Positions 1-12,137 of a stretch of 64,000 nucleotides of DNA are shown here, piece after piece. The notes under the pieces are model-generated. The model searched no databases and was not told the origin of the DNA. It worked only from the letters and a program-made list of their open reading frames with translations. The stretch lies in the NCBI RefSeq assembly GCF_904849725.1, contig NC_058518.1, positions 325,336,581 through 325,400,580 on the forward strand, read 5' to 3'. Numbering within the stretch: the stretch's first letter is position 1; every line of letters begins with the position of its first letter. A program made the translations under genes and the position numbers. The DNA is from Hordeum vulgare subsp. vulgare (Eukaryota > Streptophyta > Magnoliopsida > Poales > Poaceae).

Positions 1-2871
1 CGGCCATGACATTGGCCTTCCCCGGGGTGTAAGTTATCCCTAAGTCGTAATCCGAGATCAACTCAAACCACCGTCTTTGCCTGAGATTCAAATCCGGCTG
101 GGTGAAGATATATTTCAGACTTTGGTGATCAGTGAATATTTCGCAACGATTACCCAGAAGGTAATGTCGCCAGGTTTTTAGTGCATGGACCACAGCTGCA
201 AGCTCAAGGTCATGTGTGGGATAATTATCCTCATGTGGACGCAACTGTCGAGATGCGTATGCGATCACATGACGATCTTGCATGAGAATGCAACCTAATC
301 CTTGTCGCGAGGCATCGCAATAGATAACAAAGTCCTTAGAAAAATCTGGTGGTAGCAACACAGGTGCGGAAGTCACGTGTCTTTTCAGTTCCTGAAAACT
401 ATGCTCACACTGTGGTGTCCACTCGAACTTTTTATCCTTCTTGAGGAGTTCAGTTAGAGGCTTTGCAACCTTGGAGAAATTCTCGACGAAGCGGCGACAA
501 TAGCTCGCTAGACCAAGAAAACTCCTAACTTGCTTAACCGATTCAGGTTGAGTCCAATCAAGGACAGCTTGAACTCTCTCGGGATTGACAGCAATACCCT
601 TACCAGAGATTACGTGGCCTAGATAGGTCACTTCTGGTAACCAGAATTCACATTTTGAAAACTTGGCATAAAGGCGATGCTCTCGAAGTTTCATCAATAC
701 AAGCCTTAGATACTCGGCATGTTCTTGTTCATTCTTCGAGTAGATGAGAATATCATCGAGGTATGCCACGACGAATTTATCCAAATACTCCATGAAGATT
801 GAGTTCATCAGCCGAGAGAAGGTGGCTGGGGCATTGGTTAAACCGAAGGACATAACGGTGTACTCATATTGGCCATAACGAGTAACAAAGGCCGTTTTTG
901 GAATGTCCCCGTTCTTAATCTTGATTTGATGGTATCCCAACCTCAAATCCATTTTGGAGAAGACTGAGGATCCAGCGAGCTGATCGTACAAGTCGTTGAT
1001 CCTGGGGAGCGGATACTTGTTCTTAATGGTGACCAGATTAACTAGTCGGTAATCTACAACCATCCGATCCGTTCCATCTTTCTTCTTGACGAAGAGGACG
1101 GGACAAGCCCAAGGAGAATAGCTAGGACGAATGAAACCTTTGTTCAAAGCCTCATCTAATTGCTTCTTAAGTTCGGCTAGCTCCAGGGGTGCCATCTTAT
1201 AAGGTCTTCTGGCTATGGGGACAGTTCCCGGAACAAGATCTATCACAAACTCTACATCTCTGTCAGGTGGAATTCCTGGCAGTTCCTCTGGAAAAACATC
1301 CGGAAAGTCACGGACTACCGGAATGTCTTCAAGTTCCGGAAGAGGGTTGGCATTTAGAGAATAGAGTTGGCATTTGGCAACTCGAGTAGAGACATTTACT
1401 ATCTCACCCGAGGGATGGGTAAGCTGGACATTTCTAGAGTGAGTATCAATCTTGGCATAGTGAGCTGACATCCAGTCCATGCCCAAGATGATATTAATAT
1501 CCGAAGATTTCAAAGCTATCAAAGAGGCTAGAAAAACTAGCATGTCTACTAGAATTTCATTGTCATAGGTTATCCTAGAGGTTTGCCATTTACTACGAGG
1601 GGTTTGGACAACCAATGGGATTGGCATATCACAAAAAGACATGTTATGCAACTGTGCATAACTTTCTGAAATGAAGGAATGAGAAGACCCAGTGTCAAAG
1701 AGAACAGACGCTGGGTGATGATTAACAAGAAGCGTACCCAGCATGACGTCGGGATCCTCTGCAGCTTCTTCTGCTGACACATAGTTCACACGGCCACGTG
1801 CAGGAGTTGGCTTCACATAATAAGCTTTGCCCGACTTGGCTTGCCCGACGGACTTTCCGGGTTGCTTGGCACCCACATTCTGAGGATACTCACGGGAATA
1901 GTGCCCTGGTTCTCCACACTTATAGCATATCACCTGGTTGGCACGTGGTGCAGCATTGCTAGCTGGACCACCATAAGCTTTTGCTGGAGGGTTGGCCTGA
2001 TTCGTCTGAGGCGCCACGTAGGATGGCCTCGGAGTGTATCTTGGTGGTAGAGAACTGTTTGGAACCCACAGCCTGCGTTTTGGAAACGCGGAACCAGAAG
2101 ACGAGCCAAAGTCACGGGAGTGCTTCCTTGTGGCTTCGATGTCAGTATGACGAGTCTCGGCACTGATCGCTTTGTTGACTAGGGCTTGAAAACTTGCACA
2201 CTCATGGAGGCGCAGATCACGACGGAGCTCAGGGCTCAGACCCTTACGGAATCTTGCTTGCTTCTTGGCGTCAGTAGACACCTCCTCTGTTGCATAGCGG
2301 GCGAGGTTACCGAACTCGCGGCTATAGGCATCCACAGACAACTTGCCCTGAGTGAAGGCACAGAACTCCTCTCTCTTTCTGTCCATCAGGCCCTCTGGAA
2401 TATGGTGCAGACAAAAAGCTGCGCCGAAGTCTGCCCATGTGGCTACTGGTTCAGCACGACGCATAGCTTCAAAATTCTCCCACCACAGATTGGCGGGTCC
2501 TTCCAGGAAATACGCCGCAAAGGTCACCTTGTCGGCCTCAGACACATTCGCGGAGCGAATCTTGCGTGAGATGCTGCACAGCCAGTCATCAGCGTCGAGG
2601 GGATCGACGGAATGATGAAACTTTGGAGGATTCAACTTCACAAAGTCATTTTGAGGGACATTGCAGCATTCCTAGGCTGTCGAGCCGTATTCTGCTCAAT
2701 ACGCTCTAGCAGTCGGTTGGTCTCCCTTTTATTTCTTTCTGCCTCAAGCATCACTTCTACCAGAGAAGGTGGGTGAGGCAGGTCTTCCCGCGACGCTTGA
2801 CTACCCTCACCTTGCTCATGAGCAGGGGCACGGTTCAACCTGGTGAACACCATCCTGACAAACAAACTCAT
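1..2871 (-). pseudogene. gag-pol of element 1 (gag, protease, RT, RNase H; integrase outside)
   Basis: The ORF starts at the ATG at 2871, or at the second Met a few codons on. The first frame closes at 2638. A one-base shift near 2660 moves to a frame in which I found no stop from about 2670 down to base 1 (about 890 codons). In order: gag capsid; a zinc knuckle near 1870-1930 reading [14 protein letters not shown], so the fourth Cys is Tyr; aspartic protease [13 protein letters not shown] at 1667-1705; RT with YLDD at 752-763; RNase H from about 345 to the edge. Apart from the frameshift and the lost Cys it looks recently functional. The frameshift could be a sequencing error. Confidence 0.85.
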
Positions 2872-3196
2872 AGCTTAGACCAATATCATATCAATACTAG
2901 CTATGGATTAAGAATGTACTGAACACACGGAATGCGGAAATGAATATCCGAACAGCATGGTAACAAGCAACTGCTATATATACACCATGGTTCATACACA
3001 CCCTTACATAGTTCAGTACAACCTTAACCGAAGAGCAAACTACTGAAATTATGAAACTACTCATCAGAGGCTTACAAGCTTCCTATACATTATTTATCTA
3101 GGCCTCCGGAATTCATTTCACATTACAGGCATACTTCACAAGTCACGCAGGACTGTGAACATACAGCTACTATCATGCTATCCTTCCGCTCACAGC

Positions 3197-4016
3197 TCAG
3201 GCATCCGCATAGAACATCTCATAGAGATTACCTCCATGACCTGGAAGCTCAACCTGCGGATCAGGAAACACTCTAGCCTGAGATCCCTCGGATCCATAAG
3301 GACATGGATGTGGCCTTGGTCCCCTGACTGGTGGTAAGAGGGGTCCCCGAAGAGGTGTAACTCCTCCTATAGCTGGCCAGTCAACGTGGGCCGGAAGATG
3401 GATCCTAACAGGGTTCAGCATCTCCATCTCTCCATACCCTGTCTGGACTACCGGTGCCAGCTGCGTCAAAGCTGTCCAAAGACGGGCACGGGTAGCATAA
3501 AGCTCCATGCGGAGAGCACGAGCATCCCTCTCTCTGTTCTCTAGAATCTCAACAGTGGACTGTAGTAGTGGATCCTCCATAGAAGAATCAAAATAGACTC
3601 CACTGATGTATCCCTCTTCACCAGGCTGAGAAGGCCGGAACATAGCAGAACTCTGAATTCTGCAGCAGTGCATGTCTCGCTCTCATAATGGTCAGCATTG
3701 AATAGGCAGCATCCTATACTGCCATGTCAACGGTGACCCCCAACCCATAGGACCAATGGATTGGCTTCTCAGCTCCAGGGTAGTCTGGAAATACCCTAAC
3801 AGTGCAGATGTACTGGCTCTGGTTGAAGTCTCGGTACTGTTCCTCCACTGTGTACTCGGGGTACCAGCGGTAACCGCACACCGACATCACCCTGACCAGC
3901 ATGGCCGTATGACCCGGCACATTAGACGTACCACCTGACGAGAAGGACGGCCAGGCATCTGTAAATAGAGAGTAATGCAAAAGCATTAGAGCTCTGAATG
4001 AAAAATTGGGCAGCAT
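3197..4016 (-). pseudogene. Broken leader ORF upstream of gag in element 1 (unknown function)
   Basis: Two adjacent minus-strand ORFs (4016 to 3714, 100 codons; 3673 to 3197, 158 codons) read as one gene split by an in-frame TAG and a one-base shift near 3680. The first part is rich in aromatic residues (GYRWYPEYTVEEQYRDF). The second has a helical, possibly coiled-coil stretch (ILENRERDARALRMEL) followed by a proline-rich tail. I recall similar hypothetical proteins from Triticeae, probably from copies of this same family. I recognise no domain. The first ORF begins just upstream of a TTTACAG sequence that could be a splice acceptor. Confidence 0.55.
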
Positions 4017-4377
4017 AACGACTGTAAATGCTCAAAAACAAATTTTGAGACAACCCAAAATGGAATAGCGTAACCACTCAACTATCAAGTTCATCTCTCT
4101 GATCATCAACTTACTTCCTTTTTCCTAGGAATAAAAGAAACCCAATGTCTCTTGACCCATAGTCCTATAATCTACCGATCAGAACACGAGCCTAGAAGAA
4201 GATGAGTAACCTAGTCCTTAATTCCCGCAGAAAAGACGAGGATGACCAGAATAGAATAACTTGAGAAGAGAACAAGAATCTTACGTTCCCTTCCACAAAC
4301 AATTCCCTTATATATAACTAAAGCAATTCCAGACTCAACTTCGACCAGTTTGGCTTAGTAATCCTACAGTCAGTCAG

Positions 4378-4390
4378 GCTCTGATACCAA
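4378..4390 (-). other. Primer binding site of element 1 (initiator tRNA-Met)
   Basis: On the minus strand this reads TTGGTATCAGAGC, complementary to the 3' end of initiator tRNA-Met, three bases inside the LTR edge at 4394. It fixes the element's orientation and LTR boundary. Confidence 0.9.
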
Positions 4391-4393
4391 CGC

Positions 4394-7300
4394 TGTCGGG
4401 ACCCCGATCCTAAGCCATAGGAATCCAGCCTGTAACACATCGCATCCCTTTGTGGTCTCACGCACAGTTAACTCCACGGCTGCAGCCTTACCTTAGCCGG
4501 GACTGTTTGCGTCTTTTGACTCACGTATGCGAAGGTGTCGCTAGCAATCCAATGTCAAAGAACCCGGATCGACATGTCTAGTCATAAACCAAAGTGGCAG
4601 TACCGCACAAGGACAGGCATACATGACCCAACAAAGCAGGTGTCGGTCATCAGCGAATGTAGACGAGTCGTAGCAAGCTACAAGGACTCCATTACATCGC
4701 GTGACATTTCCCCAAAGGGGACAGACACAGCAGCTAAGAACGACACATGCCGGTCAACCATTGTGTCCGGAGCAGTAGCGAACTACCAAGGCTCGTTGGA
4801 TCACAAAGGGGCATTTCCTTGTAAGGAGTGCTACTAAAGTTCACGACTAAGTAATCGAACCCCATACATATCAAGTACGACACACGTACGCATGGCATAC
4901 CGATATGTATAGATACATCGATGGCATCACAACATAACCATAAACATACAACCCTTATTTAAGAGGCTCGGAAGAGCCGCACACATAATATTACACATTA
5001 AGGGTCTCATGACCCATAATAGCAGTCATACAATTACAAGCCAGCGGAAGAGTTATAAACTGTCTGGGTACAGACAGGGCAACTAGAAGGCACATGGCCT
5101 GACTATACTACAGAGCCGACGTAGGGCCAGATCGTAGCTAGGACACCAGCTACTCGTCGTCGTCGATGTCTACGAAGAACCCTCCATTAGGGTCATTAGC
5201 AACCTCTGCAACATGTATTAAGCAAACATGAGTACGAAGGTACTCAGCAAGACTTTAGGATAACTAACTACTCATGCAAGGTATCAAAAGGTATGGTGGG
5301 GTTTCATGCGGAAAGCCAGCATTTGACTCGTGGCTAGACAACTTGCATTTTTTTAAATAATTTTGACAACTTAATTTCTCGCACATGAGTCCACTAAAAC
5401 CACAACAATACGCTATCGTGGAATCATTCCGTCTCCGTACGGAAATGCCGTCCACGACACTCACGCTTATCTTGGCAATTTTATGAGTAGCCATTGAAGT
5501 TATCTATGAACAACATATGTCTCCAAGTAGTCCATATCCGTGGACGCGGCTATTCGAATAGATCATAACCCTGCAGGGGTGTACTTCGTCACACACGCTC
5601 TCGCCACTTATCGCCATGTGCACGTCATGCACCTCGGCAACCTTCAAGCGGAAGCCCAGCGAGGGAGTCGGCCACGACCGTTAACCACACTAGTACCTAG
5701 TCCAGGTTTATCGCCTATCTGAGAGTAACCCGTACGGAAGTCCGACCGAGGTTTTCGCCACGGCCTCAAACAATGTGCGCAGGGTTCCCAAGCCCACCAT
5801 CCGGGTGCCACTTGGTACACCGTGCCACTGCCTACCGCATCACGGTCCACCTCTCAGGTCAGCACCATGCACGGCCTCCAGCATTACTATAAACACCAGA
5901 AACTACTTGCAACTCCTGGACCGAGTACTACGCGATTAATAGGCCGAGCGGGGTCATATTTCAGGGCCCAGCATGTGGTAGTATCTAGTCTTGGATTACA
6001 TACACGGAACTCAGTTCCTATGGACGGTTCCAATGAAACAACCCGCCATGTACTCCTACACAGCCTTTCACCGGTACCTTTACCAAATCAAGTTCAACAC
6101 ACAACCTTTGCTCACCGAACACATTCCACAATTCTGTTCATCTCCCAGATGACAGACCATACACAACTCTAAGCATAGCATGCATAGCAGGGTAAGGCAC
6201 ATCATAGCTCAAGCAACTACCAGGTATGCTAGGTTGCAAGGTTTGGCTATTTACTGTGACAAGGTTAGGTCATGCAAAGGAAGTGGGTTCAACTATCGTG
6301 GCAAAAGCAGTTGAAGCATTTGATCCTAATGCAATAAATAAGTGCAGGAGCAAGAACATGGGAATTATCGGGATGATCAAAAAGGGTTGCTTGCCTTGTT
6401 GCTCAGAGGAGGAACGATATCCGTCAGACGGATATTCGATGGAATCCGGGGGTGCGGAGCCTACCGAAATGAATGGCAACAATCATATGCAATCAAAATG
6501 ATGCATGAGCATGGCATGAGAATGCAAAGTGATAAGTTATTATTTTCAACATGTATTAGTTTTAGAGTTGATTTGAATCACATTCGAATAGCAATTCAAA
6601 CGGGGTATTCTCGGATACCGGTTTAATTGATTCGACCTGATGCTCAGATCAACTTGATGTTAGCATGCATGAAATGTCATGTTATGGTACTGATTTGTAA
6701 TTAGGGCAGTGTGTGATCATTGCATTCATAATGAAATTTGAATAATTTTCCAAATTCCATTTCAAAAGTAGTTATAAGAATTGAATTATTCCTTATTACA
6801 CATTTTAGGGTTCTGTAACTTTTTCAAACCTAGTTGAAAATAGCATGATCAGAATCCTTGAATTTTTCTGATACTTTTTCATATATAAATTATTTTCATT
6901 GGAGTTACAGATTAATTTCTATGATTTTTACAAGTTTTAGCAATTTCCTGAATTAGTTTTATACTGGAAATTCTATTTATTGCATCATACTGACGTCAGC
7001 AGGTCAGCCGACCTGTTCAGGTCAAACCTGACAGGGGGGCCCCACTGGTCAGCCTCTCTAGGACTAATCCCGCGCTGACCAGTCCTAATTGGGGTTTGAC
7101 TTGGCCTTGGGCCCACTTGTCAGCGAGAGATTGAGCTCCTAATCTACTGGGTTAGCTTTGCCACGTCGACCCCCACCGGAGGGTGGTCGCCGGCGACCAG
7201 GCCCGCGGCGGAGGGCTCGCCAGAGGCGACCTAAACTGCGCTGCACAGCACCAATTCGAACGCGGTTTGCAGCTACGGCACGCTGGTGAAGTGGCCGATC

Positions 7301-8541
7301 TGGCAGGGGCATCAGGGGAGGCTAGGGTTGCCGGAAGAGGCGCCGGCGACGAGCCGGAGCGGCGGTCGAAGCTCGGCCTTCTACGAACGATGGCTCTAGG
7401 GCACGGGGAGGGCAGCTCGAGGGCTCATCGTACTCCTGGAGGCTCCAGGAGCTCGAATCCTAGCTCGAGCGCGTGGATCAGACACCACAGCGACGGCGAC
7501 GACATGACCGGCGGCGAGAAGCTCTTGGCTTTGGTGGGGAACGAGGCTACGATGCACGGGAGAGCGTGTGGCGAGAGAGGAAACGACGACGAGCTCACGG
7601 CGGTTCCGATGGTGCTGTGGAGGGGCTCGGGGATGCGTCGGAGGGAGCGAATCGACGGGAGAGGTCCGGCGGCCGGAGGTGGAAGACGACGGCGTTGGGG
7701 GCGATGCAGGGCTTGGGGAAGCTTCGGCTTCTGCAGAGATGACCAGGGCGACGAGGCGGAGCTAACGGACTATTCGGAGGAGGGTTCCCATGGCTAGAGG
7801 TGCTGCGGCTCGAGCTCGAGCTCGGCTCCAATGGCGGCAGCAGGAGGGAGGGCAAGATCCGAGAGGAGAGGAAGAACGGTGCTGGGGAATGGATAGAGGA
7901 GACCCTGGGGAGCTTATCCCCGGCCTTGCGAGCGCGAGGCGGCGGCCAGGCAGGCGCACAGGTGCGTGGCCGCGCCGGAGGAGGCGGCCGCCACCTCCTG
8001 CTCCTACTGGCGCGAGGGAGGGGACGAGCCAGGGAGATGGGCCGGGCCAGGCTAGGCGACAGGTAACTCATTTCCCTTTTTTCAGTTTTTGTTTTTCTGT
8101 TTTGCTAACTATTGTTTTTCTATTTATTTCAGCTCCAAAACAAAAAGTAAAAACTATTTTAGACCTCCTGAAATATTGTTATAATATTCCCAACCATTTC
8201 CAAAGTTTTCAACATTTTTGAAAATTTATAGTTTCGTATTTCAAATTTAAAAGTTGAAACCAGTGGCTTTTGCATTAATTTAAAATGCTTAGAGTGTCAA
8301 GAAAATAGTTTTCTCCAATGCTCATTTACTTTCATAATTTATCAGAAAGTTTGAACATTTCTTGAGGCCATTTTGGGTTCATTGATTTTGACTACTTTGA
8401 GATTTTCTTTATTTAAAGTAGTGGCTAGGGTTTTGAGTTTTTCCTTTGCCACTTTCTTGTTCTTGTTGAAAATCCTTAGATGCAAATGCAAAGAAGACAT
8501 GAGCACAAGACTAACTTGCTTAAGGTGTCAGGGATGCGACA
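4394..8541 (-). repeat. 5' LTR of element 1 (about 4.1 kb)
   Basis: It begins TGTCGGGACC next to the PBS and ends GGGATGCGACA, giving a perfect 5-bp terminal inverted repeat (TGTCG/CGACA). The far edge is set by the resumption of Sabrina LTR at 8542. Contents: 4394-6200 is mixed sequence, 6500-7000 is AT-rich, 7020-8060 is strongly GC-rich, and 8060-8541 is AT-rich again. No second LTR edge is visible inside, so the unusual length may be native, but an unrecognised nested insertion is possible. Confidence 0.7.
7595..8071 (-). other. GC-rich ORF inside the LTR of element 1, probably not protein-coding
   Basis: The 158-codon minus-strand ORF is rich in Pro, Arg, Ser and Ala, and overlapping ORFs exist on both strands, as expected in GC-rich DNA with few chance stops. 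It may be a transcribed leader after the LTR promoter, but nothing in the sequence shows translation. Confidence 0.3.
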
Positions 8542-9644
8542 ACTCACCCCCACCCAAATGGGATCTTGCAGAGACAGAAGTTTGCGGCGGCGGAAAAGTA
8601 CTTTCAATGATCTCCTGATTTTTTCTGGAATTTTTGGGAATATATAGGCGAAATACCTAGGGCAGAGGTGGCCCAGGGAGCCCACAAGCCTGGGAGGCGC
8701 GGCCCCCCGGCCACGCCTAGGGGGCTTGTGGGGTCCCTGGTGGCCCCTGCCTTGGTTCTCAAGTTCCCCGATCGCCTTTTGTTTCAGAAAAAATATTTTT
8801 CGAAGTTTCGTTCCGTTTGGACTCCGTTTAAAATCCTCCTATGAAAAGGGTCAAAAACACGGAAAAAACAGGAACTGGCACTTGGCACTGAGTTAATAAG
8901 TTAGTCCCAAAAAAGATATAAAAGGCATACAAAGCATCCAAAGTTTGACAAGATAATAACATGAAACCATCAAAAATTATAGATATGTTGGAGATGTATC
9001 AAGCATCCCCAAGCTTAACTCCTGCTCGTCCTCGAGTAGGGAAGTGATAAATACTGAATTTTTGATGCGGAATGCTACTTAGCATAGTTGTCCTTTGTAA
9101 TTTCTTTCGTGTGACATGAATGTTCAGATCCGTAAGATTCAAAACAATAGTTTGCTATTGACATGAAAACAATAATACTTCAAGCAAACTAGCAAGGTAA
9201 TCATGAACTTTCGAAATAACAAGGCCAAAGAAAGTTATCCCTACAAAATCTTATAGTCTGGCTATGCTCCATCATCCTCACACAACTAATTTAAATCATG
9301 CACAACCCCGGTATTGGCCAAGTAATTTTTTCGCACTCTTACTTTCTCAAACTTTTTATAACTATCACGCAATACATGAGCGTGAGCCATGGATATAGCA
9401 CTATAGGTGGAACAGAGTGTGGTGGTGGTTGTGAGATAAAAAGGGAGGAGATGGTCATATTGACTCGGCGTATCAAAGGGCTATGGAGATGCCCATTCAT
9501 AGATATCAATGTGAATGAGTAGGGATTTCCATACAAAGGATGCACTAGAGCTATAAGTATGTGAAAGCTCAAAAGGAGAACTAGTGGGTGTGCATCCAAC
9601 TTGCTTGCTCACGAAGACATAGGGCAATTTTTAAGGTAGCCCAT
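8542..9644 (-). mobile_element. Sabrina element, left part (3' LTR piece and 3' internal end)
   Basis: 8542-9001 matches 47926-48381 with few differences, including the ending TTGGAGA(T/C)GTATCA. It is the promoter-bearing end of the minus-strand 3' LTR, cut on the left by element 1. From 9002 the sequence is internal: a polypurine tract on the minus strand (AAGCTTGGGGATGC, 9003-9016) and then non-coding DNA to 9644, where B is inserted. Sabrina resumes at 43449. Confidence 0.8.
8638..8731 (-). promoter_or_regulatory. Sabrina 3' LTR promoter: GC hairpin plus TATA
   Basis: On the minus strand, a GC-rich inverted repeat with arms CCACAAGCC (8682-8690) and GGCTTGTGG (8723-8731) lies about 40 bp upstream of a TATA box (CCTATATATTC, around 8638-8648). 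The same layout is in the other Sabrina LTR at 48014-48112. Confidence 0.6.
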
Positions 9645-11133
9645 TGATACATCCATTTTGCATGTTTTCATGTTGATATTTATCGCTACTTGGGCTGTTA
9701 TTTCACTTCACGGTACTATTCTTATGCCTTCTCTCTTATTTTCCAGGGTTTACATGAAGAGGGAGAATGCCGGCAACTAGAATTCTGGCCTAAAAGTGGA
9801 GCAAAGTTGAGATACCTATTCTGCGCAACTCCAAACGCCGTAAAAATCAACGAGGATTTTTTTCCTGATTTATAAAAAATACTGGGCCGAAGAAGTGCCA
9901 GAGGGGGGCGTGCAGGTGGCCACAAGCCTGCACGGCGCGGCCACCCCCCAGGTCGCGCCATGAGGGCTTGTGGGCAGCCTGCAGGCCCACTAGCCCCCCT
10001 CTTTTCCTATATGAAGGGTTTCGTCCAGGAAAAAAATCAAGGAGGAGCTTTTTCGTGGTTTCGCCGCCGCCACGAGGCGGAACTTGAGCAGAACCAATCT
10101 AGAGCTCCGGCATCAACATCTTCATCAACACCATCTCATCTTCGCAATATCATCACCAGCACTCCTCTCATCGGAGGGGACTCGTCACCATCAACATCTT
10201 CATCAGCACCATCTCATCTCCAAACCCTAGTTCATCACTTGTAACCAATCTCCGTCTCGCGACTCCGATTGGTACTTGTAAGGTTGCTAGTAGTGTTAAT
10301 TACTCTTTCTAGTTGATGCTAGTTGCATTATTTGGTGGAAGAGTTTATGTTCAGATCCTTGATGCTACTCATTACCTCTCTGGTCATGAATATGATTATG
10401 CTTTGTGAGTAGTTACTTTTGTTCCTGAGGACATGGGATAAGTCATGTGAATTTGGTATTCGTTCGGTAATTTGATATGTTGTATGTTGTTTTTCCTCTA
10501 GTGGTGTTATGTGAACGTCGACTACATAACACTTCACCATTATTTGGGCCTAGAGGAAGGCATTGGGAAGTAGTAAGTAGATGATGGGTTGCTAGAGTGA
10601 CATAAGCTTAAACCCTAGTTTATGCGTTGCTTCGTACGGGGCTGATTTGGATCCACTAGTTTAATGCTATGGTTAGGCTTTGTCTTAATTCTTATTTCGT
10701 AGTTGCGGATGCTTGCGAGAGGGGTTAATCATAAGTGGGATGCTTTTCCAAGTAAGGTCAGTACCCAAGCGCCGGTCCACCCACATATCAAACTATCAAA
10801 GTAACGAACGTGAATCATATGAACATGACGAAAACTAGCATGACAGAAATTCCCGTGTGTCCTCGGGAGCGTTTTTCCTCCTATAAGACTTTTCCCAGGC
10901 TTGTCCCTTGCTACAAAAGGGATTGGTCCACTTTGCTCCATCGTTGCTACTTTTGTTACTTGTTGCTTGCTACGAATCAGCTCACCACACAATCACTTGT
11001 TACCGACTATTTCAGTGCTTGCAGATATTTCCTTGCTAAAAACCACTTGTCAGATCCTTCTGCTCCTCGTTGGGTTCGACACTCTTACTTATCGAAAGGA
11101 ATACGATTGATCCCCTATACTTGTGGGTCATCA
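9645..11133 (+). repeat. 5' LTR of element B
   Basis: 1489 bp from TGATACATCC to GGGTCATCA. It carries a GC hairpin (arms 9920-9928 and 9965-9973, inner stems 9934-9942 and 9951-9959) and a TATA-like CCTATATG at 10006. It lacks a roughly 50-bp GC-rich segment that the 3' LTR has near 18822-18880. Confidence 0.92.
9920..10013 (+). promoter_or_regulatory. GC hairpin and TATA of the element B 5' LTR
   Basis: The outer arms are CCACAAGCC and GGCTTGTGG; the inner arms are GGCGCGGCC and GGTCGCGCC. A TATA-like CCTATATG follows about 33 bp downstream. The module recurs in the 3' LTR (18635-18688), in B2 (53707-53759), and inside the element at 16089-16217. Confidence 0.65.
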
Positions 11134-11144
11134 AGACTCTTTTC

Positions 11145-11161
11145 TGGCGCCGTTGCCGGGG
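11145..11161 (+). other. PBS of element B
   Basis: TGGCGCCGTTGCCGGGG, eleven bases after the LTR end. It resembles the tRNA-Asp-type PBS used by Athila-like and Sabrina elements. The same 17-mer is the intact PBS of Sabrina. Confidence 0.85.
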
Positions 11162-11239
11162 AGTGAAGCGCCTTTGGTAAGTGGAACTTGGTAAGGAAAC
11201 ATTCATATAGTGTGCTGAAATTTGTTGTCACTTGTCACT

Positions 11240-11914
11240 ATGGATACTAATCCTTTGAGGGGTTTGTTCGGGGTATCTTCACCTCGAACGGAAGCACAAA
11301 TAGTTTCTCCTCAACCTGCTGCACCTACTGAAAATATTTCCTTTGAATTTCCTTCGGGTATGCTTGAGAAACTGCTGGCTAATCCTTTTACAGGAGATGG
11401 AACATCACATCCAGACTAGCATCTAATCTATGTAGATGAGGTTTGTGGTTTATTTAAGCTTGCAAGTGTGCCCGATGATAAGGTCAAGAAGAAGGTATTT
11501 CCTTTATCTTTCAAGGATAAGGCGTTGACATGGTATAGGCTATGTGATGATACTGGATCATGGGACTACAATCGGTTGAAATTGGAATTTCATCAAAAGT
11601 TTTATCCTATGCATTTAGTACATCGTGATCGGAATTATATTTATAACTTTTGGCCTCGTGACAGAGAAAGCGTCGCTCAAGCTTGGGGGAGGCTTAAATC
11701 AATGCTATATGCATGCCCCAATCATGAGCTCTTGATAGAAATTATCATTCAGAACTTCTATGCTCGGCTTTCTCATGATGATCGCACCATGCTTGACACT
11801 TCTTGTACCGGTTCTTTTATGAAGAGAGATATTGACTTCAAATGGAATTTATTGGAGAGAATTAAACGCAACTCTGAAGATTGGGAGCTTGAACAAGGTA
11901 AGGAGTCAGTATGA
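11240..11914 (+). pseudogene. gag of element B
   Basis: The likely start is the Met of MDTNPLRGLFG (11240). One frame reads to 11914, broken only by a TAG at 11417-11419. The capsid region shows the retrotransposon-gag pattern (FPLSFKDKALTWYRL, HQKFYP, LLERIKRNSEDWE). No zinc knuckle is visible in this ORF. The nucleocapsid part would lie in the disrupted stretch 11915-12137, which carries several stops and Athila-type linker sequence (DLPKEKWFKYHPP). Confidence 0.8.
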
Positions 11915-12137
11915 ATTTCACTTTTGATTGCGTTAAATCCTTTGTTGAGACAAATACTTTTTGTGACTTTACGCTAAGTATGGACTTGACTCTGAGATAG
12001 TAGCTTCATTGTGTGAATCTTTTGTTGCTCATATTGATCTCCCCAAAGAGAAGTGGTTTAAATATCATCCTCCTTTATAAGTCAATGTAGATATACCCAC
12101 TCCAGTTGAAGAGAAAGTCATTGCCTATAATGATCCT

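Larger units (their letters stand above)
2872..4393 (-). other. Long leader of element 1 between 5' LTR and gag
   Basis: About 1.5 kb separates PBS and gag on the minus strand. It holds a broken extra ORF (3197-4016). The rest, 2872-3196 and 4017-4377, shows no further coding signal that I can support. Confidence 0.7.
1..8541 (-). mobile_element. Element 1: Ty3/Gypsy retrotransposon (Tekay-like), 5' part, inserted in the Sabrina 3' LTR
   Basis: Read on the minus strand, this has an LTR (4394-8541), an initiator-Met PBS, a long leader with a broken extra ORF, then gag and pol running off the window at position 1. RT and protease motifs resemble the Tekay/Del chromovirus lineage; integrase and any chromodomain lie outside, so the lineage is inferred. 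The right edge abuts Sabrina LTR sequence interrupted in mid-LTR, so this element entered Sabrina. The predicted TSD is ACTCA at 8542-8546; its partner is outside the window. Confidence 0.8.

Noticed and set aside
7183..7797. 204-codon Gly/Arg-rich ORF on the plus strand within the element 1 LTR
   Set aside because: Opposite to the element's transcription, low complexity, overlaps an equally open minus-strand frame.
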